The position numbers were made by a program, and so were the translations under genes. Shown in pieces: positions 8,623 to 17,322 of a stretch of 64,000 bases of DNA (positions within the stretch are counted from its first letter, which is position 1; each line of letters begins with the position of its first letter). The stretch comes from Alkalibacillus silvisoli. Its GTDB lineage: Bacteria > Bacillota > Bacilli > Bacillales > Alkalibacillaceae. Location of the stretch: positions 184,074 to 248,073 of the forward strand of contig NZ_BAAACZ010000005.1 in the NCBI RefSeq assembly GCF_039521975.1, read 5' to 3'. The notes below the pieces were generated by a model, which saw only the letters and a program-made list of their open reading frames with translations, ran no database searches and was not told the DNA's origin.

Positions 8623-9372
8623 ATGAATCGGACAACTTGGCTTTCGGCAGTTAATGGAGTTGCCCTAGGCTTAATGATCTTATTCAATTATTGGGCCAAC
8701 GCATTACCACTGAATAACCAAACGACTGGAGAAATTTCTGATCGATTAAATATTTTATTTACTCCTGCAGATTATACGTTTTCGATTTGGGGACTTATTT
8801 ATTTAATATTAATCATCTGGGTCGTCATGTTGTTTCTAAGCCCTCAAGGTGCGAAAGTGACTAATGAAATCGGCATTTGGTTTGTCATCAGTTGTGCATT
8901 AAATATGAGCTGGTTATTTTTCTTCCATTATGAATATTTCTTTCTCTCACTTATTGTTATGTTCATGTTGCTATATAGTTTATTCATCATTTACAGAAGG
9001 TTACTCTCAGAGGATTTTTGGCTATTATGGCGTATACCCTTCTCTATTTATCTAGCTTGGATTTCAGTTGCGACCATCATCAATATCGCCATTGTCTTTA
9101 GTGCTCATCACCTTCATCTTTTATTGACACCAGAAGCTTGGACGGTACTATTCATTTGGTTGTCAATGATTTGGGCGCTTTGGTTTATGTATCAAAGAAC
9201 AGACCTGCTCTATCCTGCAGTTTTCATCTTTTCGCTCATTGGAATTGCTAATAACCGTCCTGAGTACCCAGAAATTGCCTTTAGTGCATGGGCAATGGCT
9301 GGAGTACTAGTCATTGTGTTACTATACCACCTTACTCCGATGGTTTCAGATCTATCTAAACTAAAGAAATAA
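8623..9372 (+). CDS. TspO/MBR-like tryptophan-rich membrane protein
   Basis: A 249-residue membrane protein with about seven or eight hydrophobic helices. The stretch FTPADYTFSIWGLIYLIL and the many tryptophans (W-A-L-W-F near residue 200) match the long Firmicutes relatives annotated as tryptophan-rich sensory proteins. TspO-type proteins bind porphyrins and related ligands; the function of the long bacillar form is unclear. The ATG at 8623 is chosen because AAGGAG (8608-8613) lies 9 nt upstream; an in-frame TTG at 8572 lacks such a site. It stands alone, just after the RDD relic. Confidence 0.7.
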   Translation: MNRTTWLSAVNGVALGLMILFNYWANALPLNNQTTGEISDRLNILFTPADYTFSIWGLIYLILIIWVVMLFLSPQGAKVTNEIGIWFVISCALNMSWLFFFHYEYFFLSLIVMFMLLYSLFIIYRRLLSEDFWLLWRIPFSIYLAWISVATIINIAIVFSAHHLHLLLTPEAWTVLFIWLSMIWALWFMYQRTDLLYPAVFIFSLIGIANNRPEYPEIAFSAWAMAGVLVIVLLYHLTPMVSDLSKLKK

Positions 9373-9395
9373 GCGCTAGCAATTTCACTAGCGCT
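9372..9395. terminator. Hairpin between convergent genes
   Basis: AGCGCTAG (9372-9379) pairs with CTAGCGCT (9388-9395). There is no strong T tract on either side, so termination is likely but not certain. Confidence 0.45.
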
Positions 9396-9400
9396 CAACC

Positions 9401-10264
9401 TTACATTTGATTTAAAACATCCGGCTCGTCGACACCAGTTCTAACGTTAATTGCTCTGTCGTACGGGCCGTAATTAATGACTAAATAGGCGTCTCCTTCA
9501 TACGCGAATTCATCAACCAAAGTCCCTTCATAGCGTTCAAGCGTTTCAACATTAATATAAGCATTTTTTAAATCATCAAATGATAGATTTAACGAACTCT
9601 CAATTCGTTCCATTTCATAGCCAGCGAATTTCCAGCTGTCTTCTTTCTCAAAGAATAGATGATATTCTGTCGTTTCTTTGTAAGCAACATCACCTAATTG
9701 GATAAAGTTTAACGTAAACGAATCTTCTTTCATATTTTTCACATCAAGTAAAATATTTAAATCAGCAGGTTGAAGGACAGCTAAATAATAGTGATAAATG
9801 AAAAATTCTTTAAAATATAATTCACTCCACTTGTCTAATACAGAGCTTGTGATCAATGAGTTAAGCTCTTCTTTAACAGTTTCTACCGCCTCATCATACT
9901 GTTCGGTGCCTTCTTCTAGTTGAAACCAGTCCATGTGATGATCTACTTGAAGCTGTTCCATTGTATGTATACATTCATTTAATACTTCTTTAGCAACCTG
10001 ACTGGCTTCATCTACTGTTAAGTCTGAACCTCGCTCATGACTATGATCCTCAGTCTCTGACGTATCATCTTGTTCTTCAGCATTTTCAACGAGTGAATCT
10101 TGTTGATCTATAGTATTTTCATCGTCTTGTTCATTTAACATGAACCTTATCTTTTCATAGCGTTCGCCTTCTAATTCAAGGTGCTCTGCTGCAATTTCTG
10201 TGTCAACTTCCTGACATCCAACTAATACCATGACGAGAATAATTAATAAAACGAACTGCTTCAT
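9401..10264 (-). CDS. Hypothetical lipoprotein
   Basis: A 287-residue exported protein with a lipoprotein signal peptide: a hydrophobic core in residues 3-15, then LVGC with Cys17 as the lipidation site. The mature N-terminus is strongly acidic (residues 40-80), a common trait of halophile surface proteins. The rest is a soluble domain with alternating helices and strands (about 85-285), which I cannot place in a family. The start has GAGGTG upstream. No operon partner is obvious. Confidence 0.7.
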   Translation of the reverse strand: MKQFVLLIILVMVLVGCQEVDTEIAAEHLELEGERYEKIRFMLNEQDDENTIDQQDSLVENAEEQDDTSETEDHSHERGSDLTVDEASQVAKEVLNECIHTMEQLQVDHHMDWFQLEEGTEQYDEAVETVKEELNSLITSSVLDKWSELYFKEFFIYHYYLAVLQPADLNILLDVKNMKEDSFTLNFIQLGDVAYKETTEYHLFFEKEDSWKFAGYEMERIESSLNLSFDDLKNAYINVETLERYEGTLVDEFAYEGDAYLVINYGPYDRAINVRTGVDEPDVLNQM

Positions 10265-10399
10265 TTATTGCACCTCTTGTTACAATTTTTTCAAGTTCAT
10301 TATATTAATAAAATTAGAAAAAGTCTATAAGTTTGACTAATATTTTCTATTAAACTCAGTTTTTGAAAGATCGTGACGTAAATGTTTTGTTCGATCCTT

Positions 10400-10636
10400 T
10401 TACCCTTCTCCTTTTAAATCTTCTAATATTCCTTCTAACTGATCACGTTCTTCTTGTATAAGATCATCTACCATTAAACTTATACGCGAGTCATCCTCAA
10501 CGCTAAGCACTTGACCCTCCCCTTCTAACTTCAACATATAAAGGAGTAAGGCATCGAGTTGAAGGTTAGTTTTTGAGACACCGTCCAACTGTTTTTCCGC
10601 TATACGCCTCAACAATTCCGCTTCTTTCTTAGTCAT
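10400..10636 (-). CDS. Hypothetical small acidic protein (78 aa)
   Basis: The start ATG at 10636 overlaps the end of the upstream gene by 8 bp (an ATG inside GATGACTAA), so the pair is probably translationally coupled; longer in-frame versions reach back into that gene. The protein is helical and charged: it begins MTKKEAELLRRIAEKQL, has a leucine-rich middle (LQLDALLLYMLKLEGEG) and an acidic end. No family recognised. Confidence 0.6.
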   Translation of the reverse strand: MTKKEAELLRRIAEKQLDGVSKTNLQLDALLLYMLKLEGEGQVLSVEDDSRISLMVDDLIQEERDQLEGILEDLKGEG

Positions 10637-11207
10637 CTTGCTCCTCCTTTGATAAAGTCCCACCCGAGATATTAAACTGATTAATGGCCGGTGTACCACT
10701 TGGCATCTGATCAGAATACGTAAAACCTAGCATCGTTGCTTGATAAGAGCGGTCACCTTGCCACTTTAGTTGGAAATTAGAGAAGGACAATTGTTCATCT
10801 GGTTGTATCGTGACTTCTTGAGACGGCTTTAACCAAATTTCGTTATTTTGCTCTGAGTGATGAATTCTCTCCCATTCACCTTGGGTTTGCCTTCTAATCT
10901 GGTTATTAGAATTAGAATCAGAACGAGCACTTACATATTTTCCAAAAAACTCAAACGGATGGTCATCTGAAAACTTAAAGCAAATATATGGGGCTTTAAT
11001 CGGTTTAGAACCTATATTTTGAATATGATACGATCCAATGGCTAAATGCTCGCCTCCTAAGTCATCCATACTCAACGAAAACGTGAAATAACTTAAAACA
11101 TCGTGTTCTTTTTTCACAGTTTGGTCAATTAAACCTTTTATTTCTTGAAAATATTCCCTTCGACTCTCACGCCACTTTTCAATCTTTTCAAGACTTGAGG
11201 TTTTCAT
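10629..11207 (-). CDS. Hypothetical protein (192 aa)
   Basis: An unrecognised cytoplasmic-looking protein without signal or membrane segment. Residues 1-45 are helical and charged (KWRESRREYFQEIKGLIDQT); the rest appears beta-rich, with a repeated pattern of aromatic and polar residues (YHIQNIGSKPIKAPYICF, LSFSNFQLKWQGD). ATG at 11207 is chosen with AAAGGG upstream; a GTG at 11219 is possible. It forms a coupled pair with the 78-residue gene and is divergent from the Q/N-rich gene; the pairing suggests a shared process I cannot name. Confidence 0.6.
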   Translation of the reverse strand: MKTSSLEKIEKWRESRREYFQEIKGLIDQTVKKEHDVLSYFTFSLSMDDLGGEHLAIGSYHIQNIGSKPIKAPYICFKFSDDHPFEFFGKYVSARSDSNSNNQIRRQTQGEWERIHHSEQNNEIWLKPSQEVTIQPDEQLSFSNFQLKWQGDRSYQATMLGFTYSDQMPSGTPAINQFNISGGTLSKEEQDD

Positions 11208-11391
11208 ATGGTCATTCACCCTTTCATATAATGAATATAACTTGAGGAATTAAGAGGGCTCCACTTATAAAATGTATGTTTAAAATAATTAATTATGACT
11301 GTCACGATCTATATATCAATCCATATCAACCTACACAATTATGTTAATAGATTAATAAAATAAATATATGCACATGAGAGGTGGTCTTTTC

Positions 11392-12522
11392 ATGCAATAT
11401 CGATTATTTAATACAAAAGAGGTAGAGAAATTACAGGAGCGGTTAAAGCTTTATGAAAATATGTTTCAAGATTTTTATGAAAGTGAAGCATTCGAAGACT
11501 ACTTACTCATGAAACAGGAAATGTATGCTTTAAAAAAACAAATCGTAAAAATTGAAGGGGTTTTGAAAGTGGTGAATGAACATCAACAAGAACAAGACCA
11601 GAAAATAGATGCTCAAAAATCTGGTCAATCAGAAGAATTAGAAGCGATTTTACGATTGCTTCATGAAGTGAAGTCTGAGTTGGTCTCGATGAAAGATCAA
11701 TTACCAATAGCCACTGAACAGCCAAATGAAACTGAGGATCATACATCAGCTGACATAGAAGTTTCAATAAATGAAAATGAAGACGAACTAGAAGAGCAGA
11801 GTCAACAAGAATCTACACAAGAAGAACCTATAGCACAAACACAACAAACTCAACCTAAAGAGACATCACCATTCTTACTACAAGCTAAACAAATGGCACA
11901 ACAAAAACAACAAACTCAACAAAATCAATACGAACAACAACAAACACCTAGACAAACACAACCATCACAACCAAAGCCAAGAACACAACAAAATAGGCAT
12001 AGGCCTTCTGAATTTAAACAGTTACAAAACTTAGTCCGCTCAAATGGAACAGGATATATTCAACCAGACCAACCAACCAATCCTAAACCGTCTAACCAAC
12101 TACCAAGTCCATCACGATCACCTGCACGATTTAAAACGCGAGTGGGCACAAGTCAACCAGCACAATCCGGTAAAAACCACTCATTTAAACCAAGAAATCA
12201 CCCGAGTAGATTCGACCAAATCCAACCGCGCGCCAAAAAAAGGAAGAAAAAAAGAAGACCAGCCTATCATGAACAACACCAACCTAACCCAACCAATCAA
12301 TCAGAACCTGCCACACAAGCACAACCCACTAAACAACCAGAATCAAAACCAACACCAACCAATAACCAACAATCAACCAATTCAACCAATAACCAACAAT
12401 CAATCAATCAACAGCAACACAACCAATCCAACCAAGAACCGCAATCTAATAACCAGCAATCATCTAATCAAAATTCAGTACTCGAAAACCTTTTACTCTC
12501 ACCATTCTTCAGGAAAAAATAA
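11392..12522 (+). CDS. Q/N/P-rich low-complexity protein with N-terminal coiled coil
   Basis: A 376-residue protein. Residues about 1-110 form a charged coiled-coil region (NTKEVEKLQERLKLYENMF and following). From about 120 to the end it is low complexity, dominated by Gln, Asn, Pro, Thr and Ser, interrupted by a strongly basic block (KKRKKKRRPA) around residue 285. It ends with a hydrophobic-basic tail, LLLSPFFRKK. The ATG at 11392 has AGGTGG upstream. Such composition suits a structural or scaffolding protein, perhaps a spore-coat component, but this is inference. A +1-frame ORF (12044-12538) is an artefact of the repetitive codons. Confidence 0.65.
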   Translation: MQYRLFNTKEVEKLQERLKLYENMFQDFYESEAFEDYLLMKQEMYALKKQIVKIEGVLKVVNEHQQEQDQKIDAQKSGQSEELEAILRLLHEVKSELVSMKDQLPIATEQPNETEDHTSADIEVSINENEDELEEQSQQESTQEEPIAQTQQTQPKETSPFLLQAKQMAQQKQQTQQNQYEQQQTPRQTQPSQPKPRTQQNRHRPSEFKQLQNLVRSNGTGYIQPDQPTNPKPSNQLPSPSRSPARFKTRVGTSQPAQSGKNHSFKPRNHPSRFDQIQPRAKKRKKKRRPAYHEQHQPNPTNQSEPATQAQPTKQPESKPTPTNNQQSTNSTNNQQSINQQQHNQSNQEPQSNNQQSSNQNSVLENLLLSPFFRKK

Positions 12523-12524
12523 TA

Positions 12525-12686
12525 AATTTTATCATTAAAGTATGATCAACTCAAGCTACAAGGCTATTATATTGAACATTATGATTCTCATGTCCCATAC
12601 CCAATTGTCATTGAGTCTCAATAATCGCCCTAACATTACAAGGGAACAAAGACTATGATAATGTATAACAACTTAGGAGTGATCTT
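12525..12686. other. Intergenic stretch with a start-less reading frame
   Basis: About 30 codons read in one frame end with KLQGYYIEHYDSHVPYPI and a stop at 12622-12624, without a usable start codon. This may be the eroded end of a larger gene, but I cannot name one. Nothing else is seen here. Confidence 0.2.
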
Positions 12687-12806
12687 ATGCGAGCCAAAAG
12701 CTCAACAACTCATTTAAAAAAACTGCGCGCAACAACAAAGCCTAATAAAACATATCGTGGCGTTAAGGGACGTCGTCGTGGTGGCTGTGGGTGCAGTGGT
12801 AAATAA
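12687..12806 (+). CDS. Small basic peptide (39 aa) with CGC motif
   Basis: An ATG at 12687 is preceded by TAGGAG (spacing about 8) and opens a 39-codon frame. The product is highly basic (KKLRATTKPNKTYRGVKGRRR) and ends GGCGCSGK. A good terminator follows 15 nt after the stop, so this looks like a real single-gene transcript. No family recognised. The basic, glycine-cysteine end recalls small spore or DNA-associated peptides, but that is only a guess. Confidence 0.55.
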   Translation: MRAKSSTTHLKKLRATTKPNKTYRGVKGRRRGGCGCSGK

Positions 12807-12820
12807 ATCAATCACTTTGT

Positions 12821-12850
12821 GCTCCTCTACTATTTTAGAGGAGCTTTCAA
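12821..12850 (+). terminator. Rho-independent terminator
   Basis: GCTCCTCTA (12821-12829) and TAGAGGAGC (12836-12844) form a perfect 9-bp stem followed by TTTCAA. It supports the small gene just upstream. Confidence 0.65.
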
Positions 12851-13007
12851 TTGAAGAGATTGGGTAATGAATCTAAAACTTTCACTATAAAAACTTGACG
12901 ACAAAATATAAATTAACTAGAAACTTATGCTTATACACTATACTAAGTGACAGATCACACATATGGTGAAGTATATGGATCGAATAAAACTTAACGGAGG
13001 TGTTAAT

Positions 13008-13769
13008 GTGAAATATATCAAACCTAAACAGCCAGTTGACTGCCCAGAAGTGTTATGTATAAACACAGAAAAAGTTTATGACTGGATCATTAACGAAGCA
13101 AGTTTCGATTTAAATATAATCAATGAAGATCTCCCAAATGGTATTACATGTGATGATTTTGATGAGGATGAAGTGACATGTGAAGTCATGCCTGCTGAAA
13201 CCGACCCGATTGAAATCTTGAATGTCGAGGATCGAGATTTTATCATTGACGGGATAGAAGTAGAATTACAAGTCGTCACTATCCGTAAAAACTTTTTCGT
13301 TATTCTTACTTTCCCAACAGACAATGGTAACGGTGATGTAGAGTTAGAGCTTGAATTTTCAAGAAGTGAGCAAGTCGTGCTTTGTGCTCCTGAAGGCACA
13401 GAGATTGATGTCACTTATACGGAATTGGATTGCTTTGTCGTATCGTTCGATTGCGAAGTGGGTGATACAGAAGAAGATGATACATTTGATGCGCTACTTT
13501 CGGTTAGACTTTGCCAAAGCATTCAATCTGTCTTCCCTGTCACATTAGAGGTTGAAGCAGACTTCTGTGTACCACGCGATGAATTACCAGTAGGACCCTG
13601 TCCGATCCCAATTATACCTCAACAATGCCCTACATTATTCCCAACAGGTAGCAACCAACTTAATACAAGGGCTAATCAAAGTGACGATTTTACTGAATAT
13701 GAAGTTAGTGTTGCAGCTAACATAGAACTTGAAGGTACTGAAGACATTAATGATACACAAATCGAGTAA
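13008..13769 (+). CDS. Acidic Cys-containing protein, possibly spore surface
   Basis: A 253-residue acidic protein without signal peptide. It opens with a CPEVLCINTEKVYDWI motif that I associate, from memory, with Bacillaceae spore-associated proteins. About nine cysteines are spread through it (including TCDDFDEDEVTCEV and a proline-rich VGPCPIPIIPQQCPTLFP near residue 200), and the body is predicted to be beta-rich. The start is GTG at 13008, with GGAGGT 6 nt upstream; an ATG at 12963 lacks a site. A strong terminator follows. A disulfide-linked coat or exosporium role is inference; no catalytic motif is visible. Confidence 0.55.
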   Translation: MKYIKPKQPVDCPEVLCINTEKVYDWIINEASFDLNIINEDLPNGITCDDFDEDEVTCEVMPAETDPIEILNVEDRDFIIDGIEVELQVVTIRKNFFVILTFPTDNGNGDVELELEFSRSEQVVLCAPEGTEIDVTYTELDCFVVSFDCEVGDTEEDDTFDALLSVRLCQSIQSVFPVTLEVEADFCVPRDELPVGPCPIPIIPQQCPTLFPTGSNQLNTRANQSDDFTEYEVSVAANIELEGTEDINDTQIE

Positions 13770-13794
13770 AAACCACCTCTTAAGGTGGTTTTTA
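13769..13794 (+). terminator. Rho-independent terminator
   Basis: AAAACCACCT (13769-13778) pairs with AGGTGGTTTT (13783-13792), continuing into more Ts. It overlaps the stop codon of the gene upstream. Confidence 0.85.
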
Positions 13795-13984
13795 CTTAAT
13801 TCTTGAAACAAGATTCACATTAGAAACAACGACATTTCTTTTTTTCATATTAGCAAGTTGGTAATCCCACTCAGAGAGTCTAGTAGCATGATTTTATGAA
13901 CGTCATTCAACACTCGTACATTGGCATATCAATACTCATAATTGAATATGTTTTTAAAGAACATCGATAAGGAGATGACATCTT

Positions 13985-14794
13985 ATGAATAAGAACCACT
14001 TTTTAGACAGTGCGAAGTTTGAACATCTATTTTGGCTTCAAGTGTTAGGTGATCATGCTATATTTATCCGGGACTCTCTCTCTCCTACTGAAGAAGAAGA
14101 TATTCAAATTGCCGAACAACTAATTGAGCGATTTAATGAATTAATCGATCGTTCTAGAAGATTAAGAGAAGGTCAAGTCATACCTTTCACACATGAAGCA
14201 GCTGAAGCAACAGAGCGTATGCAGAGCTACAAGCTGTCGATTATTACAAGACAGTTGGTAGGCGATATCAGCATACACCTGTCACCGACTTTTTTAAATC
14301 ACATGGTTAATGAACTTCAAGAATACCAACACGTGATGAAATATTTAAGTGAAGGGCAGTCGCCGCCGATTTTTCATGAATTACATCATCATTTAGTATG
14401 GTTACTTGATGCTTCCGGTCATGCTGGTGCAATTAATGACGAATTAGATGCTGTTGAAAACAGGTTAAAAGAAAAAAGCGATGATTTTAAAAAGCACTTC
14501 GATCAGTTTTACATAAAAGCAGTGGAGTTGACAGGTTATTTGCGTACAAACGTCGAAAGCTTCCCTGCTCTTGATCGATTTAATAGTGATGTCGAAGTCG
14601 AACTCAATTTATTTAGAACATTCTTAAGTGAAATTGAAGAAATGGAACTTTCTAAAACCGTTTTGAGCACTTTTTCAGAATTGATGGCAGATCATATGTA
14701 CCGGGAAGAATGCTATTACCTAATGAAGCTTGCTGAATCATCTAATACTAACATGCCTGATTGTGACCCAACTGCATCAAGAGTGGATGGGTGA
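13985..14794 (+). CDS. DUF2935 family protein
   Basis: A 269-residue all-helical protein. It contains two ferritin-like four-helix repeats: the first starts with FWLQVLGDHAIFIRDSLSP and the second with FHELHHHLVWLLDASGHA. Repeated E/H positions (LQVLGDHA, EYQHVM, SGHAG, EECYYL) could bind metal, as proposed for this family from structural genomics. No function is established. The ATG at 13985 follows AAGGAG with about 8 nt. It appears monocistronic, with a weak hairpin at 14813-14837. Confidence 0.8.
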   Translation: MNKNHFLDSAKFEHLFWLQVLGDHAIFIRDSLSPTEEEDIQIAEQLIERFNELIDRSRRLREGQVIPFTHEAAEATERMQSYKLSIITRQLVGDISIHLSPTFLNHMVNELQEYQHVMKYLSEGQSPPIFHELHHHLVWLLDASGHAGAINDELDAVENRLKEKSDDFKKHFDQFYIKAVELTGYLRTNVESFPALDRFNSDVEVELNLFRTFLSEIEEMELSKTVLSTFSELMADHMYREECYYLMKLAESSNTNMPDCDPTASRVDG

Positions 14795-14812
14795 ATAATA
14801 AATATGGAACCC

Positions 14813-14842
14813 CTCCCTTACTGTTTAAGCAAGGGAGAGTTT
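14813..14842 (+). terminator. Probable terminator
   Basis: CTCCCTT (14813-14819) pairs with AAGGGAG (14831-14837), followed by AGTTTCT. Short stem and weak T tract. Confidence 0.45.
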
Positions 14843-14904
14843 CTATTAACCTCTCTTATTTCACAATCATAACTGTAAACATTTTTGTTAATGAGTTTTT
14901 TCAA

Positions 14905-15588
14905 CTAAAACTGATCATACCAGTAACTCCAAGGATTCTTAGCTGGCGGATTTGAAATGAAAACTTTTTCCTCCTTTAAAGTCGGATGTTCTAAACCTAA
15001 TTGATGTGACCAAAGCGCAATCTGTTGACCAGGCTTGTTCACTTTCGCCCCATATTTTTGATCACCATAAAGCGCACACCCGATATTCGCGAACTGCACA
15101 CGAATTTGGTGCGGCCTGCCTGTATGCAGGTTAACTTTTACTAGCGTTAACCCGTTATGATAGCCCACCACATCGTAATCTAAGACCGCCTTTTTCGCCT
15201 GTTTATAATCCTTAGATGTGACATACACTTGATTTTGACGTTTGTCTTTATACAGATAATCTTCTAATCGCGCTTGTTGCTGTTCTGGAAAACCGCGTAA
15301 AACAGCGAAGTATTGCTTCGTAAAAGCATGGCGGCGCACTTGATCCGATAGCCGTGATGCTGCTTTAGACGTTTTCGCATACACCATCACACCACCAACC
15401 GGGCGATCTAACCTATTTACAAGCGCAAGATAAACATTCCCTGGCTTCTCATCACGCTCTTTAATAAAAGTTTTTAACATTGATAGCAAATCGAGATCCT
15501 GCGACTGATCCTCCTGCACCGGTACATTAACAGGCTTCTCCACAACTAGTAAATGATTATCCTCAAAAATAATTTTAAAATCTTCCAT
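14905..15588 (-). CDS. RluA-family RNA pseudouridine synthase
   Basis: A 227-residue enzyme that converts uridine to pseudouridine in RNA. The catalytic Asp is Asp61 in NRLDRPVGGVMVYAKTSKAA, the family motif II with Asn in place of the common His, as in a short Firmicutes subgroup. HTGRPHQIRVQFA and LYGDQKYG are the other conserved stretches. It lacks an N-terminal S4 domain, so it is shorter than RluD. The ATG has AAAGGGG upstream. The RNA target cannot be predicted. Its upstream region borders repeat array R2. Confidence 0.9.
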   Translation of the reverse strand: MEDFKIIFEDNHLLVVEKPVNVPVQEDQSQDLDLLSMLKTFIKERDEKPGNVYLALVNRLDRPVGGVMVYAKTSKAASRLSDQVRRHAFTKQYFAVLRGFPEQQQARLEDYLYKDKRQNQVYVTSKDYKQAKKAVLDYDVVGYHNGLTLVKVNLHTGRPHQIRVQFANIGCALYGDQKYGAKVNKPGQQIALWSHQLGLEHPTLKEEKVFISNPPAKNPWSYWYDQF

Positions 15589-15663
15589 TATTCAAACCCC
15601 TTTAACTCGGTTGTTGTTCCCTCATGATAGCATAGTTTGGAGTGAAGGGCAGTTGATCGTTTG

Positions 15664-16038
15664 TCCGACACCTATTCTCTCGCGTCCGACATTAACTCCA
15701 CTTTGTCCGACAATTATTCCCTCGCGTCCGACATTAACTCCACTTCGTCCGACAATTATTCCCTCGCGTCCGACACTAACTCTGCTTTGTCCGGCAATTA
15801 TTCCCTCGCGTTCGACATTAACTCCACTTCGTCCGGCAATTATTCTCTCGCTTCCGACACTAACTCCACTTTGTCCGGCAATTATTCTCTCGCGTCCGAC
15901 ATTAACTCCACTTCGTCCGACACTTATCCCCTCGCGTCCGACACTAACTCTGCTTTGTCCGGCAATTATCCCCTCGCGTCCGACATTAACTCTGCTTCGT
16001 CCGGCAATTATTCCCTCGCGTCCGACAATTCCCCCTTT
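15664..16038 (+). repeat. 21-bp tandem repeat array R2
   Basis: Seventeen complete 21-bp monomers run without any length change from 15664 to 16020, followed by a partial copy at 16021. Odd-numbered copies carry an AATTATTCCCTCGCG-type tail and even-numbered copies a TTAACTCCACTTCG-type tail, so the higher unit is 42 bp. Nearly all monomers begin TCCGACA or TCCGGCA; copy 8 begins TTCGACA. Because 21 is a multiple of 3, two frames stay open (148 and 153 codons); I regard both as non-coding. Confidence 0.92.
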
Positions 16039-16082
16039 TCCAGGTACTATCGACTAAGTATTTATAATTCTTACAATAATAA

Positions 16083-16129
16083 AAGGTCCTATCAACCCCT
16101 CCATATGATTCATAAGGTTTGATAAGACC
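16083..16129 (-). terminator. Probable terminator of the NERD gene
   Basis: On the minus strand AGGTCTTATCAA pairs with TTGATAGGACCT and is followed by TTTTATTATT; the loop is long (about 20 nt). Confidence 0.6.
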
Positions 16130-16141
16130 TATTAAAGATTT

Positions 16142-17128
16142 CTACTTAAAAAGATAATCAAAACTTGTATGATAGTTAAAATCTAGTATATATTTTCTCA
16201 TATTCGTCTTGCCAATCGATTCAAAGTTCTGCTGCTTTAATAGATATTTTGATAAGCTAGATGAATTAATTCTAAAAAATGACCGTAACTCCTTGTTTGT
16301 AATCTCACTCCCTACTAATAAATAGAAATCTCTAAATCCATGCACGTGTGCATCGGTGCTTCTAATTTGACAGCGGCGACACTGCCACCTGCAACGAGTT
16401 CTTATCATTGGTAGGGCACCACAATTTGGGCAAAAGACCCCGCGTATATAGTCGTTAGTCGTCACTCGGTAATTTTGCATGACATTAAAATCTTTAAAAA
16501 CATGGCGTTCCTTTAATGTATGAGCAAGCCGGGAAGCTCTGTCGACTGACATCACAGCTTGTGAATATTTACTTGAGATTTCACGGATTTTCTGAGTTAA
16601 AAGTGAGATTGGTATAACTTGCTGGCGGTGTTTTTCAGATGAAATATCGAGGATTCCTTTAGAGTTAGCCATCACGACTAAGGTTTCAATGGGGAGCTTG
16701 GGAGCATTCAAAAAGCTAAGCCATTGCTTTAGTTGTTGTTTTTGCTCCTCCACTTGAATGAGTGGGTCATCATATGTGTGTGTGTCACCATCAACTGTTT
16801 GGATCAGCTGATTGTAAGTTGGATTATACGTAATGATTCCAGCCAAATTTTTCACTTCTAAAATTAAAGCAAACCGGTCCGTAAGAATGAAGGTATCCAT
16901 TTGAAAATAATTTTTAAAAAGGCGTAAGCGTAGGTCGTGTAAAATGAAGTGAGGAAAGTCAAGCTTACTAAGAGGGTAATCAACACGGAGCTCGCCTGCG
17001 TAGCCAGATTGTTCGCGGTACAAGTCAGTCTCAATTCTATTAAAGTCTACGTGGCGTTCATAAAGGCGACGACGTGCGGCTAGTAACTTAATTAATTTAG
17101 CAGGTATTTCGTGTTGTTTCACAATCAA
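16142..17128 (-). CDS. NERD-domain protein with C-terminal zinc ribbon
   Basis: A 328-residue protein. Residues about 40-160 match a nuclease-related (NERD) domain: GYAGELRVDY (acidic site residue), FQMDTFILTDRFALILEVKN with the E-x-K catalytic-type pair, and YNQLIQ after it. A zinc ribbon follows around 233-253 (CPNCGALP and CRRC), then a helical tail. NERD domains are related to restriction-type nucleases and are common in Bacillaceae, but the cellular role of this form is unknown. The start is a TTG at 17128 with AAGGAG upstream; GTG two codons later is an alternative. Confidence 0.85.
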   Translation of the reverse strand: MIVKQHEIPAKLIKLLAARRRLYERHVDFNRIETDLYREQSGYAGELRVDYPLSKLDFPHFILHDLRLRLFKNYFQMDTFILTDRFALILEVKNLAGIITYNPTYNQLIQTVDGDTHTYDDPLIQVEEQKQQLKQWLSFLNAPKLPIETLVVMANSKGILDISSEKHRQQVIPISLLTQKIREISSKYSQAVMSVDRASRLAHTLKERHVFKDFNVMQNYRVTTNDYIRGVFCPNCGALPMIRTRCRWQCRRCQIRSTDAHVHGFRDFYLLVGSEITNKELRSFFRINSSSLSKYLLKQQNFESIGKTNMRKYILDFNYHTSFDYLFK

Positions 17129-17222
17129 AGAACATCACTCCTTATTCAATTTTCAAAATATATTATACCACAGGTTATGCTACAATTTTACACAAGAACA
17201 ATATAGGAGTGTTAGTTTTAAA

Positions 17223-17315
17223 ATGATCGGTTTAAGATGGCAACTGAAGAATACAACCAACGGACAAATCAAAGAGCAAATGAATAATCACCATAGAATA
17301 GGGGAATTAGTGTAA
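17223..17315 (+). CDS. Possible 30-residue peptide
   Basis: A short frame opens at ATG 17223 (MIGLRWQLKNTTNGQ) and lies just upstream of the sigma-factor promoter. TAGGAG is present but about 13 nt away. There is no homology I can recognise, so coding status is doubtful. Confidence 0.2.
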   Translation: MIGLRWQLKNTTNGQIKEQMNNHHRIGELV

Positions 17316-17322
17316 TAGCTTG

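Noticed and set aside
12044..12538. Asn-rich 164-codon ORF
   Set aside because: It is the +1 frame of the Q/N-rich gene; repetitive CAA/AAC codons keep it open.
15664..16038. CRISPR array
   Set aside because: There are no unique spacers; the units are contiguous direct repeats, and no cas genes are present.
15611..16122. Two plus-strand ORFs of about 150 codons
   Set aside because: Both are translations of repeat array R2 in different frames, with no proper start signal.
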